This document shows positions 24,881 to 33,133 of a DNA stretch of 64,000 bases, piece by piece. Under the pieces are notes generated by a model that saw nothing but the letters and a program-made list of their open reading frames with translations, was not told where the DNA came from and made no database searches. The stretch is taken from contig DATFXM010000049.1 in the NCBI GenBank assembly GCA_035315885.1, positions 6,305 through 70,304 of the forward strand. Reading direction: 5' to 3'. Every line of letters begins with the position of its first letter. Position 1 is the stretch's first letter. This DNA comes from DATFXM01 sp035315885. Its GTDB lineage: Bacteria > Acidobacteriota > Blastocatellia > UBA7656. Position numbers and translations under genes: made by a program.

Positions 24881-25411
24881 ATGGAGCGCGAGAAAGAAAT
24901 CGAGAAGCTGGTGAACGTTCTTCGTCGCACGTCGCGAATGGCGTTGCAGGCTGAATGGACTGGCAGCAATCCGGACGTCGCGGCATTTTGCATAGACCAG
25001 TACAACCGGGTCCTCGCTCGTTTAAAGGAACTCGACCCGGGAGTGGGCTCGGTATTCGAGCCGCTCGCGTCTGGAAGCTCGCTGACAGTGGCGGCGATGG
25101 CTTGCCGACAGCTCGCAGCGTACTACGAGGACGAAGTCGGCCGGCAGGGAGGCTGGGGCGACTGGGCACGGTCTTGGGGAGACCCGAGGTTCGGGCTGTG
25201 GGCCGACAAAAAGGCGTTCAAAGAGTTCTGGGACAAGTCGGCCCGGGAGTTTGAGGACTTTGGGGACTTCATTCGACAAAGCTTCGAGGAGTGGTTCAGC
25301 CAGCGAAAAGAGGGTAAGCCGCCGGGAGAAGGGAAGGCCGAGGAAGCCGCGGGTCAAACCGGCAAGAGCGAAGAGCGAAAGACCTCCCCGATCGACCCCG
25401 AGACGAGGTGA
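24881..25411 (+). CDS. Unknown protein, second paralogue in the sigma operon
   Basis: A 176-residue protein starting at the ATG at 24881, after GAGAGGTG. The N-terminal 85 residues are paralogous to the preceding gene. The C-terminal half is different: a tryptophan-rich segment (WGDWARSWGDPRFGLWADKKAFKEFW), a charged amphipathic stretch with FEDFGDFIRQSFEEWF, and a hydrophilic Lys/Glu/Gly tail. There is no signal peptide or membrane helix. I do not recognise the family. A tandem duplication after an ECF sigma gene suggests a dedicated regulatory pair. Confidence 0.7.
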   Translation: MEREKEIEKLVNVLRRTSRMALQAEWTGSNPDVAAFCIDQYNRVLARLKELDPGVGSVFEPLASGSSLTVAAMACRQLAAYYEDEVGRQGGWGDWARSWGDPRFGLWADKKAFKEFWDKSAREFEDFGDFIRQSFEEWFSQRKEGKPPGEGKAEEAAGQTGKSEERKTSPIDPETR

Positions 25412-25487
25412 GACCCAACCTCCGCGTTTGGATCATCGAGTCCCCGGCATTTGGCACCTTTCAACCGCGAGGGGAATTTGCTAACGA

Positions 25488-25519
25488 ACCCAGGGTTGCC
25501 GTCCGCGGCTACGCTGGGT
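25488..25519. terminator. Possible terminator hairpin between convergent genes
   Basis: ACCCAG and CTGGGT can pair around an inner GCCG/CGGC stem. It lies between the convergent sigma-operon paralogue and the epimerase gene. The stem has internal mismatches and no T-tract. Confidence 0.3.
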
Positions 25520-25533
25520 AGACGTCGAAATAA

Positions 25534-26541
25534 TCAGTCACCCTTCAATACCTCATCCTCTGCGGCGTAATCGAACCTGGAAGGATCGAATTCAGGTGGG
25601 TGGTCGCGTTCCCATTCAACCGTTCGTTTTATTGCCTCCGTCGGAGGTACGCCTTCCGTGTAACCGAGCTCTTTCCGGATCCTTGTGGTGTCACCCCAAA
25701 GCTGGTTCCTGAAATCATAGGGCAGTCTTAGGTGGTCCGGAACCGTATCGTCCGGAATGATCTCTACGCGGCCGTTCCAACTCGCTGCTTCTCCAATCGC
25801 CCGTACCCATCCCGCTTCCGACTGGGCGTCGGGTTCGCCAACGTTGTAAACGCGGCCTGCGGCCGCCTCATCCGACACCGCGAGCCCAATCGCGTCCGCC
25901 ACATTCTCAACATAACCGCGTGTCCACAGCCAAGCCGCAACCGTCTTCCCCAGGAGTATCACGGAACGACCGTCCATCATCCGCTTAAGATAATCGAAGC
26001 ATCGATGGTCACCGGGTCCGTACACCGCCGGTAATCGCAATATCGTAGTGGGGAGATCAGGCTCGGAGCCCGCTACGCCCTCTACCAGGATCTTTTCGTA
26101 GTCGTGAGATGGATCATCCGGTGCTTTGGCGAGTACCCGGTATGGGTAGAGTGTAGTTCGCAACCGAGAATCTTCATTGAAAGGACTGGTGACGGGCTCG
26201 CCCGATTCTATTCCGATGAGCAACCCGTACGCGCGGTAAACGTCCATGCTCGTGACGACCACCGATCTCTTGGCGATTCCTTTGAAAGCGGCGACCAGCT
26301 CGGTCGCGTCGCGCTCGGTGTGACAGATCATGTCGAGCACGACTTCGGGAGCGAACTCCTCAATCTGGGACCTGAGTTGTGGAAGCTGGTGACGATCGGA
26401 GAGTATTTCTTTCACCCCGGCCGGCACTTCTGATGCAGTCTGTCCGCGGTGCAGCAGCATCAGCTCATGCCCTTCGACTGCTAGTTTTCGTATGACGTGA
26501 GGGCCAATGAAACGAGTGCCACCGATGACAAATATTCGCAT
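25534..26541 (-). CDS. NAD-dependent epimerase/dehydratase (extended SDR)
   Basis: A 335-residue extended short-chain dehydrogenase. The N-terminal Rossmann motif is MRIFVIGGTRFIGPHV; VVTSMDVYRAYG, HDYEKILVE, RLPAVYGPGD and RVYNVGEP follow. The active-site tyrosine/lysine spacing in DYEK is not the usual YxxxK, so catalysis as a sugar epimerase is uncertain; related proteins include CSP41-like RNA-binding relatives. It starts nine bases after the ferredoxin-like gene on the same strand, behind a GAGG ribosome site, so the two form an operon. Confidence 0.8.
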   Translation of the reverse strand: MRIFVIGGTRFIGPHVIRKLAVEGHELMLLHRGQTASEVPAGVKEILSDRHQLPQLRSQIEEFAPEVVLDMICHTERDATELVAAFKGIAKRSVVVTSMDVYRAYGLLIGIESGEPVTSPFNEDSRLRTTLYPYRVLAKAPDDPSHDYEKILVEGVAGSEPDLPTTILRLPAVYGPGDHRCFDYLKRMMDGRSVILLGKTVAAWLWTRGYVENVADAIGLAVSDEAAAGRVYNVGEPDAQSEAGWVRAIGEAASWNGRVEIIPDDTVPDHLRLPYDFRNQLWGDTTRIRKELGYTEGVPPTEAIKRTVEWERDHPPEFDPSRFDYAAEDEVLKGD

Positions 26542-26550
26542 TGCGATGCC

Positions 26551-27561
26551 TCAGGGGATTGAGCCGGTCCGCTCTTCCTCGAGCTCCGCGCCGTCCTGCT
26601 TCAGATGCTTTCCGTAGACTCCGTTCCACGGCGGTATCACGATTGTGACGTTGCCGGTTGCCTGTGCCTGGCAGGCAAGCCTGATGAGGGGTCTCGACTC
26701 GTCTGTATCGATGTATCCGAACTCTTTTATGCGTCTTGACTCGAGGTGCTGAACGGGGGAGAGGTTGTCGCAGCCACCTAGAATTCCTACCCAGCAAGTG
26801 CCGCATGAGGCGCTTCGGCATTCAACAGGTATTGGGCCTTCTCCGACTACGCATCGCGAGTCGCGCTGATGGAATTCGCGTTTGTCCTGGGCGGCTGCCG
26901 TAGTGAGATGTTGAGTATTGATGAGCGCGAATTTGTCTTTGGGATCGCGCTCATCAAATCTCACCGAGAACCGCTTTGCGTCTCCGCGCAGGAATCCAAG
27001 AGGGCCTTGAGAGTCGTTTTGAGACCGTGCCTTCAATAGGCGTTCGGGTGACTTGCTTATGATCCGCCCCGGTTTCCCGGGAGATGCTTTGAAGGCTTCA
27101 AGCCGTGTTTGCTGCAGGGTCATCAACCCGATCGCGACGATGGCGGTCAACAGGCTCGGCTCGACGCGGAGTGTTGTGGCGAGTTGCTTAGCGATCTCTG
27201 AAATTTGAGCGGCAAGATCGAGACTGGACGGCGCGGCGTCCGAGCGCGCCCGGTCACAGACTGCAGCCTTCACTTGCTTCCAGTAACGATGACCGTACAA
27301 GAACCAATGTGATGAATCGATCTGGTCTTTGAGGTAATAAGTTCCCTGGAGCTGTAGTTTTCTTGCGGTCTCTGCCTCGTCATTGCTAATTCGCAGCAGG
27401 CGCAATAGCCCGAGAGGATAGAAGTAGAACCATATTCGGACTGCGGTACGGTCTACAGGGTGTATTGCGGCCGACAGCTTATCGAGGACGCGCGACCAGG
27501 CAACGTCGTCGTGACTGTTCAGGAACGCTTCGAATAGGGACTGCTCAGTTTCTGGTTTCAT
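26551..27561 (-). CDS. Two-domain protein with C-terminal [2Fe-2S] ferredoxin module
   Basis: A 336-residue protein. The C-terminal ~130 residues carry a plant/adrenodoxin-type [2Fe-2S] motif: Cys ligands in VECRSASCGTCWVG, with the fourth in RLACQA, then VTIVIPPWNG. The N-terminal ~190 residues are helical with a hydrophobic stretch (WFYFYPLGLLRLL) and show no family I recognise. It probably delivers electrons to a bound or neighbouring enzyme; the adjacent NAD-epimerase-like gene is the only local candidate. Confidence 0.7.
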   Translation of the reverse strand: MKPETEQSLFEAFLNSHDDVAWSRVLDKLSAAIHPVDRTAVRIWFYFYPLGLLRLLRISNDEAETARKLQLQGTYYLKDQIDSSHWFLYGHRYWKQVKAAVCDRARSDAAPSSLDLAAQISEIAKQLATTLRVEPSLLTAIVAIGLMTLQQTRLEAFKASPGKPGRIISKSPERLLKARSQNDSQGPLGFLRGDAKRFSVRFDERDPKDKFALINTQHLTTAAAQDKREFHQRDSRCVVGEGPIPVECRSASCGTCWVGILGGCDNLSPVQHLESRRIKEFGYIDTDESRPLIRLACQAQATGNVTIVIPPWNGVYGKHLKQDGAELEEERTGSIP

Positions 27562-28020
27562 AGTTATCGATTTCCTTATAGCCGTCGGATTCTAGCAAAA
27601 GAGGTCTAAGAGATCGAAGGGGACGCGGGACGGGGAGATGAGGGGATGAGGAGTATACTGTTCCAGACATAGGCGCCTCCCTCGACGCAAGTCGATATTC
27701 AACCGCGAGTTTATACTCATCGATCGGAGGCGCCTGCTTCATAACATCAAAGGCCCTCTCCGTCTCCTCATCTCCTCATCTCCGCGTCTCCGTGTCCCGG
27801 CGTCCCCGCGTCTCTGCGTCGCCCCTTCGCTCCTCCGTCCCCTTGTTTCGGTGGCAAGCGTCGATATAGACTGTTTGGACGCATTGGCTACCATTGTTGC
27901 GTGACTTTAAACCCGCTGCGGCGCACGGTTTGCAGGATTGCGGGAGGCCGCATAAGCCGGTGAGCGTGGCGGGACGAACCCCCGGGTGAATCGTAGACCC
28001 AAGAGAGACGGAAAGAAGAT
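27562..28020. other. Intergenic region before greA, mostly repeats
   Basis: The 459-bp gap contains the octamer element described separately. Between 27890 and 28020 lies the greA leader, with small hairpin potential (GCGG-GAGG-CCGC) but no riboswitch I can name. The minus-strand 65-codon frame at 27545-27742 overlaps the repeats and is not called. Confidence 0.6.
27613..27851. repeat. Octamer element with inverted arms around an inner palindrome
   Basis: The left arm GACGCGGGACGGGGAGATGA (from 27624) faces the right arm at 27762-27830, made of nearly exact 8-bp units (TCATCTCC, TCATCTCC, GCGTCTCC, GTGTCCCG, GCGTCCCC, GCGTCTCT). Between them is an inner inverted repeat, AGGCGCCTCC (27671-27680) and GGAGGCGCCT (27726-27735). 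Confidence 0.8.
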
Positions 28021-28494
28021 ATGCCAGCGGAGTTGAAACAGAAAATTCAGGAAGAACTCCGGCAACTGGAAGCCGAGTTAAGAACGGAATTACCAGCCGA
28101 ACTCAAAAAGGCCGTAGCCCTCGGCGACCTGTCCGAGAATGCCGAATACCAGGCCGCGCGCAATCGTCAGGACTATGTTCGAGCTCGCATTGCCAACCTG
28201 CGACAGCGCCTCGCCGACCTGGCAATGATTGATACGTCGAGGCTCCCGCGCGACCGCGTAGCCTACGGCTCCACCGTAGTTCTGTACGACGAGGACTCAG
28301 GTGATGAAGTAGTCTACAAGCTGGTGATGGCCGAAGACGCCGACATTTCGCAAAACAAGATCTCTACCACCTCCCCTGTAGGCAAAGGCCTGATGGGGCG
28401 CCAGGAGGGAGACGAGGTTGAAATCGTCACTCCGGCGGGCAAGCGCAGGTTCGAAGTTGTGAAGCTCACGACGGTCCACGACTCGGGGGAGTGA
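28021..28494 (+). CDS. greA: Transcription elongation factor GreA
   Basis: A 157-residue Gre factor. The N-terminal coiled coil (LKQKIQEELRQLEAELRTELPAEL, with GDLSENAEYQAA near its tip) enters the RNA polymerase secondary channel and stimulates transcript cleavage in backtracked complexes. The C-terminal FKBP-like domain has YGSTVVLYDEDSGDEVVYKLV, STTSPVGKGLMGR and VEIVTPAGKRRFEV. Length and motifs are standard. The ATG at 28021 follows GGAAAGAAG. Confidence 0.92.
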   Translation: MPAELKQKIQEELRQLEAELRTELPAELKKAVALGDLSENAEYQAARNRQDYVRARIANLRQRLADLAMIDTSRLPRDRVAYGSTVVLYDEDSGDEVVYKLVMAEDADISQNKISTTSPVGKGLMGRQEGDEVEIVTPAGKRRFEVVKLTTVHDSGE

Positions 28495-28630
28495 GCTTGG
28501 GAACTCAAATCGTCGCAGTAATTTGACAGCACTGGCTTTCTTGACAAGAAGGCCAACGCTTTGAGATAGTAGCGCTTTCCGGGCGCGTGGGAGCCTTACT
28601 GTAATCGCGTAAGAATCGGGGCCGTAAACA

Positions 28631-29338
28631 ATGATAAGTGAAGCCATCGGCGCAGGTGGCAAGCGAGTGCTCGGAACTCTGGTGAGAGCGCTTGCGCGCA
28701 GTAGAATCAATCCAAACGCGCTCACGTTCATCGGGTTGTTGATCAATATCGGGTGCGGCGTGCTGTATGGGTACGGCTTCTTTTTCGCCGCAGGCCTGCT
28801 GATGATCGTGGCCAACCTGTTCGACATGCTCGATGGACAGGTCGCCAGGACCCGCGGCCGCGTGACAAGGTTTGGCGCGTTCTTTGACTCAGTAATAGAT
28901 CGATATTCCGATATCATCGTTTACGTCGGCATCATGGTGTTCTATGCGCGGGACGCGGCTTCGCATTCTACGCTCCTTGTAGCCCTTACGGGTCTCGCAC
29001 TGGTCGGCTCGGTGATGATTAGTTACTCGCGGGCTCGAGCCGAATCTCTGGATATCACCTGCAAGGTGGGCTTTCTGGAACGTCCGGAGCGCGTCGTGCT
29101 TCTGATCATCGGGTCTCTGACTGAAATCGGGCCGGTTACCAACCCCTTGCTTCACAAGATGCCGCAAGTTCTATGGGTTTTGGCAGTACTCTCGCACTGG
29201 ACTGTTGTTCATCGGATCTACCATACGTGGCGCGAACTGCGCGTACCGGATCTGGCGACGATTAAGGCCGCGCGATTGAACGAAGATGCCGGCGGAAAGA
29301 AGAAGGTTATCGCCGCAGACTATGCAGTACGTAACTGA
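28631..29338 (+). CDS. CDP-alcohol phosphatidyltransferase
   Basis: A 235-residue integral membrane enzyme with the complete family signature DGxxAR(x8)GxxxD(x3)D: Asp65, Asp68-Gly69, Arg73, Gly82, Asp86 and Asp90. About six hydrophobic helices. The family transfers a phosphatidyl group from CDP-diacylglycerol to an alcohol such as glycerol-3-phosphate, inositol phosphate or serine; the acceptor is not evident. A transferase on the myo-inositol-phosphate side is possible given the N-terminal ITFIG-like NALTFIGLLINIG. The next reading frame starts 80 bases on. Confidence 0.85.
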   Translation: MISEAIGAGGKRVLGTLVRALARSRINPNALTFIGLLINIGCGVLYGYGFFFAAGLLMIVANLFDMLDGQVARTRGRVTRFGAFFDSVIDRYSDIIVYVGIMVFYARDAASHSTLLVALTGLALVGSVMISYSRARAESLDITCKVGFLERPERVVLLIIGSLTEIGPVTNPLLHKMPQVLWVLAVLSHWTVVHRIYHTWRELRVPDLATIKAARLNEDAGGKKKVIAADYAVRN

Positions 29339-29418
29339 AGCGCTCGCTCAGCGCATAGGAAGGATCAAAAGTGGATTCAGCCCTCCGGATTCAACCACGC
29401 GTTGCGCGCAGGAACGAG

Positions 29419-30150
29419 ATGTTATGTCCCTGCTGCGGGATTTCTATTTCAGTGGATGTAAAGGCTTGCACTTGTGGTGCCCGTTTTGTCGGCCGTCCGC
29501 TGGATGACAAGCCCGCGATAGTTCCCAGGCTCGGCCCGTCGATGACCGCAGTCCTGCTGCTCGCGGTCGTCACCACGGCGGCATTGGTTTTTACAAAGTG
29601 GCTCGCTTTCGCTGCGGTGGTAGTGATCTGGTCAGCCAACCGAGCCCTTCGCCTTTCGCGACGAGACCCCGCGTTGTACGGAGGGCGCCGCACCGCACTC
29701 GCAACTCTGACGGTCTCAGTACTCGCGAGCCTGATACTGGGCACAGTCGGCGCATTTCAAATCCCTCGATACTTCGAGAATCGAAAGATTCGACAAATCG
29801 CCGCGACCAGAGCACGGATGCATCACGTCGCGAGCCTCCTGGAAGAGTACAAGCGTGTTCAGGGCTCGTATCCACGGGACGCGCAAGAAATAAACAGGGT
29901 GCTCAATGAACGGTTGCCCGCTGACTACTGGGACAAGAGCCTGAAGTATCAGGGTTACACGACGGCTATAGCGGACAACAACGCGAATCTGTTGACCGTG
30001 GCTGGCCTTTCGCTGAACGACTTCGAGCTGCGCTCGGCAGGCCCGGACGGAGTCGAAGGCACGGACGACGACGTCATCATGCGCGACGGCGTCTTTTTGA
30101 CAGCGGCCGAAGCCCGCAAGCAACCGATGCCGCGTATCAGGGCGCGCTGA
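29419..30150 (+). CDS. Zinc-ribbon membrane protein with GspG-like C-terminal module
   Basis: A 243-residue protein starting at the ATG at 29419, after AGGAAC. Order: a short zinc ribbon (LCPCCGISISVDVKACTCG, residues 2-20), a hydrophobic double segment (about 41-72), a second hydrophobic helix (about 93-115) and a pseudopilin-like domain (ARMHHVASLLEEYKRVQGSYP, then SAGPDGVEGTDDD). The last part is like the calcium loop of GspG and of the protein at 3246-3851. No prepilin peptidase motif is visible. Function unknown; inner-membrane location inferred. Confidence 0.65.
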   Translation: MLCPCCGISISVDVKACTCGARFVGRPLDDKPAIVPRLGPSMTAVLLLAVVTTAALVFTKWLAFAAVVVIWSANRALRLSRRDPALYGGRRTALATLTVSVLASLILGTVGAFQIPRYFENRKIRQIAATRARMHHVASLLEEYKRVQGSYPRDAQEINRVLNERLPADYWDKSLKYQGYTTAIADNNANLLTVAGLSLNDFELRSAGPDGVEGTDDDVIMRDGVFLTAAEARKQPMPRIRAR

Positions 30151-30172
30151 GCCGCTCTAAAGTTGAACACTG

Positions 30173-30218
30173 AAGAGGCAAGGGCGGGTTCTATCCGCTT
30201 TTGCCTCTTTGTTCTTTA
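30173..30218 (+). terminator. Rho-independent terminator just upstream of accC
   Basis: A 15-bp stem (30173-30187 with 30195-30209, two G-T wobbles), a seven-base loop, and then a T-rich tail TTTGTTCTTT. It ends the preceding gene but stops only six bases before the accC start codon. Confidence 0.8.
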
Positions 30219-30224
30219 GCCATC

Positions 30225-31733
30225 ATGTTCAAAAGGATACTGATCGCAAATCGGGGAGAGATTGCCGTAAGAGTCGCGAGAGCCTGCCGCGAAATGGGAA
30301 TCTCCCCGATTGCGGTCTATTCCGACGTCGACCGCTCATCCCTTCACGTCCGTCGTTGCGACCAGGCAGTCCACATCGGTCCTTCGCCGTCGGCTGAAAG
30401 CTATCTATCAATCGAGAAAATCATCGGCGCGGCGCGCCAGTCGCACGCCGATGCAATCCATCCCGGCTACGGATTCCTTTCTGAGAACGCGGAATTCGCC
30501 GAAGCTGTAGAACAGGCCGGCCTCGTTTTGATCGGCCCTCCTTCAAAAGCAATGCGACTCATGGGCTCGAAGACGAGTGCCCGCACCGCGGCTGCGCAAG
30601 CGGGTGCCCCGGTAGTTCCCGGTACAACCGCTCCACTCGGTTCGATCGTTGAAGCAAAGCAGACCGCGGAGACGATCGGCTACCCGATTATGCTGAAGGC
30701 TTCGGCAGGCGGCGGCGGAAGAGGACTGCGCCTGGTGAACTCGGCCGACGAAATCGAACCCGCATTTCAAATCGCGCAATCGGAAGCTGCCTCATCTTTC
30801 AAGGATTCCTCAGTCTACATCGAGAAGTACATTGCGAGGCCGAGACACATAGAGGTTCAAATAATCGGCGACCAGCACGGCAATCTTGTGCATCTCGCCG
30901 AACGGGAATGCACACTTCAGCGACGACATCAGAAGGTCCTGGAGGAATGCCCATCCCCGGTCGTGGATCCAGACCTCCGCGACCGTATGGGGCGTGCGGC
31001 GCTGCTGATAGCATCAGCCGCCGGCTACTATAACGCCGGTACCATTGAGTTTCTTGTTGATCAACAGGGCGAGTTCTACTTCCTCGAAATGAACACGCGC
31101 CTTCAGGTTGAGCACCCGGTCACCGAGCTGGTCGTCGGCAGGGATCTGGTACACGAACAGATCAAGGTGGCCGCGGGCCTTCCGCTTTCCTTTTCAGAAT
31201 CAGACGTTGTCTTGCGGGGCGCGGCTATCGAATGCCGTCTCTACGCTGAGGACCCGAACAACGGGTTCTTGCCAAGCCCGGGGCGCATCACCGCGTTAAA
31301 GCTTCCTTCAGGGCCGGGAGTTCGGGATGACGGCGGAGTCTACGCGGGATGGGAAGTTCCGATGTATTACGACTCGCTGCTCGCGAAGCTCTCGGTTTGG
31401 GGTGAGACTCGCGAGACCGCTATAAACCGGCTGTCACGCGCGCTGGACGAGTATGTGATCGATGGCATAAAGACAACGCTTCCATTCTTCCGCGCGTTGA
31501 CGCGGAACGAGGCGTTCCGGCGCGCCGACTTTGACACGGGATTCATCGATCGCTTCTTGAATGATGGCTTGCTCCCGAAATCGGGTGACGTCGATTGTCT
31601 GCGCGACCTGGCGGCAGTTGCCGCAGCGATTTTTGCTAGAACCGAGCAGAACTCAGTCACTGCTTCTGAGAAGAAGGAAGATCAGAAGCAGAGCAATTGG
31701 AAGTCGCAGGCGAGACACGATGCGCTGCGATAG
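30225..31733 (+). CDS. accC: Acyl-CoA carboxylase biotin carboxylase subunit
   Basis: A 502-residue ATP-dependent biotin carboxylase. The N-terminus FKRILIANRGEIAVRVARAC, the ATP-grasp glycine loop KASAGGGGRGLRLV, and the catalytic region EMNTRLQVEHPVTE are all intact. It carboxylates biotin on a carrier protein; the following gene (seven-base gap) encodes that carrier. Carboxyltransferase genes are not in this window, so acetyl-, propionyl- or methylcrotonyl-CoA specificity cannot be decided. The start codon has no Shine-Dalgarno sequence. The last 30 residues are Lys/Gln-rich and unlike the core. Confidence 0.88.
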   Translation: MFKRILIANRGEIAVRVARACREMGISPIAVYSDVDRSSLHVRRCDQAVHIGPSPSAESYLSIEKIIGAARQSHADAIHPGYGFLSENAEFAEAVEQAGLVLIGPPSKAMRLMGSKTSARTAAAQAGAPVVPGTTAPLGSIVEAKQTAETIGYPIMLKASAGGGGRGLRLVNSADEIEPAFQIAQSEAASSFKDSSVYIEKYIARPRHIEVQIIGDQHGNLVHLAERECTLQRRHQKVLEECPSPVVDPDLRDRMGRAALLIASAAGYYNAGTIEFLVDQQGEFYFLEMNTRLQVEHPVTELVVGRDLVHEQIKVAAGLPLSFSESDVVLRGAAIECRLYAEDPNNGFLPSPGRITALKLPSGPGVRDDGGVYAGWEVPMYYDSLLAKLSVWGETRETAINRLSRALDEYVIDGIKTTLPFFRALTRNEAFRRADFDTGFIDRFLNDGLLPKSGDVDCLRDLAAVAAAIFARTEQNSVTASEKKEDQKQSNWKSQARHDALR

Positions 31734-31740
31734 CTTCTAG

Positions 31741-32235
31741 ATGAGAATCGAAACGGCGATAGACAACAGACCGGTGACGCTCGAGATGGAGCAGCGCAAC
31801 GGTCGTGTGTTGGTGCAGGTCGATGGCAGGACTTACGAGGTTGAGGTACTGCGTCCTGAGCCTGGAATCCTTCAACTGATGGTCGGCAACGAAGTCTTTG
31901 AAGCGCGGGTATGGATGGCCTCGTCCGGTTCACTGCAGGTCCAGTTGCGCGACCAGATATTTTCGGTAGAGATCATAGACCGCAAGCATCGACGGCCTCA
32001 GCACGATCACGGTCTCGAGGGCAAGCAGCAATTAACGGCTCCAATGCCGGGGAAAGTTATCAAAGTTCTTGTGCCGGTTGGGAGCGAAGTGGAAGCCGGG
32101 CAGGGAGTGGTGGTGGTAGAAGCAATGAAGATGCAGAACGAGGTGAAGTCGCCCAAGAGCGGGCGAGTGATTGAGATTCGTGTGTCCGCAGGCGACACGG
32201 TGATTGCGAATCAGCTACTCGCTATTGTCGAGTGA
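31741..32235 (+). CDS. Biotin carboxyl carrier protein/biotinyl domain
   Basis: A 164-residue protein. The C-terminal ~70 residues form a biotinyl domain with the attachment motif VEAMKMQNEV, biotin on Lys130, and APMPGKVIKVLVPVGSEVEAG. The N-terminal ~85 residues are a beta-rich region similar to the carrier subunits of propionyl-CoA and methylcrotonyl-CoA carboxylases rather than the proline/alanine-rich linker of fatty-acid AccB. It is cotranscribed with the biotin carboxylase subunit. Confidence 0.88.
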   Translation: MRIETAIDNRPVTLEMEQRNGRVLVQVDGRTYEVEVLRPEPGILQLMVGNEVFEARVWMASSGSLQVQLRDQIFSVEIIDRKHRRPQHDHGLEGKQQLTAPMPGKVIKVLVPVGSEVEAGQGVVVVEAMKMQNEVKSPKSGRVIEIRVSAGDTVIANQLLAIVE

Positions 32236-32430
32236 CCCGCACACCATTTGGTCTACGTTATCCCTCCAGTACAGCAACGCTGCTGAGCACAGAAAAAACT
32301 TCAGACCGTTTAAATACTGGTGTCAAACGCACTATTGTGTGCATCTCGAGTGGGAGCGGTCGATGGCACGCAGGTTGTACTTATTGAGTGCGACAGTTTG
32401 AAACAGGCCCGCGAGGGCAGGAGGAAGACC

Positions 32431-32889
32431 ATGAACGGAAGAAGCATCAGGAGTAGATTAATCGGTACTGCGCTCACGGCAGTGGCTCTAATAACGCTGA
32501 TAACGGCGAGTAGCTCTGTCACGCAGGCTCAGTACCGCGATTACGGCAGAAGCTATGGTCAGGACCGGTATGGTCAGGACCGGTATGGTCAGGACCGGTA
32601 TGATCGATACCGGTATGATCGATACCGGTATGATCGATATAACTTTGACCAGGATGACGTTCAGCGAATAGCTCGGAACAACGGTTATCGCGACGGCTTT
32701 AGAGACGGACGTCAGGATCGAATTTGGCATCGAGAGTACAACTTCGAAGACAATCGCAGCTACCGCTTCGCGATGAGCGGATACAGATGGGGGTTTGGTG
32801 ATCGCGAGTTCTATCGAGAGTCCTATCGTGACGCCTATCGGCATGGTTATGAGCGGGGCTTTAGGCAGTTCAGCAGCTGGCCGTACTAG
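32431..32889 (+). CDS. Secreted Tyr/Arg/Asp-rich repeat protein
   Basis: A 152-residue protein with a clear signal peptide (residues 1-34, ending VTQAQ) behind an AGGAGGAAG ribosome site. Residues 42-71 are five-residue repeats, YGQDR three times and then YDRYR-type, encoded by six 15-bp units at 32554-32643. The rest is rich in Tyr, Arg, Asp and Gly, with RNNGYRDGFRDGRQD and HGYERGFRQF, as in small secreted proteins of soil bacteria. The role is unknown. A strong terminator follows. Confidence 0.7.
   Translation: MNGRSIRSRLIGTALTAVALITLITASSSVTQAQYRDYGRSYGQDRYGQDRYGQDRYDRYRYDRYRYDRYNFDQDDVQRIARNNGYRDGFRDGRQDRIWHREYNFEDNRSYRFAMSGYRWGFGDREFYRESYRDAYRHGYERGFRQFSSWPY
32554..32643 (+). repeat. 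15-bp in-frame tandem repeats
   Basis: Three identical units TATGGTCAGGACCGG are followed by two TATGATCGATACCGG units and one diverged copy. All are in the reading frame of the secreted protein. Confidence 0.9.
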
Positions 32890-32920
32890 CCGATAAGATC
32901 AAACAAGAAATAGTCGGGGG

Positions 32921-32952
32921 TCAGGCGGGAGATTGTTCCCGCCTGATTTTTT
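32921..32952 (+). terminator. Rho-independent terminator
   Basis: Perfect 10-bp stem TCAGGCGGGA/TCCCGCCTGA with a six-base loop and a run of six T, 32 bases after the stop of the repeat-rich secreted protein. Confidence 0.9.
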
Positions 32953-32954
32953 AT

Positions 32955-33066
32955 GGGTGAGGGATGAGGGGATGAGAGACGCGGTGACGCGGAGAAACGA
33001 CACCCCACTCCGGGTCGCCCATTCGCTCCCTCGCTCCTCCCCGCGTCTCCTCATCCCCTCTTCCCC
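32955..33066. repeat. Octamer element, inverted arms
   Basis: The left arm GAGGGATGAGGGGATGAGAG then GACGCGGTGACGCGGAG; the right arm CTCCCCGCGTCTCCTCATCC is its approximate reverse complement. Same family as 15.3-15.5 kb and 27.6-27.85 kb. Confidence 0.75.
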
Positions 33067-33133
33067 TCCGACGTTAGCTTTTTCGCTGCGCCCATGAGAT
33101 ATTGAACTCCTCATTTAGCCCGGCGGAATAAAG

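Noticed and set aside
27545..27742. 65-codon minus-strand frame before the ferredoxin-like gene
   Set aside because: It runs through the octamer element and the inner palindrome, so its residues reflect the repeat.
27900..28020. Riboswitch or structured RNA before greA
   Set aside because: Only short hairpins can be drawn and no known riboswitch core could be recognised.
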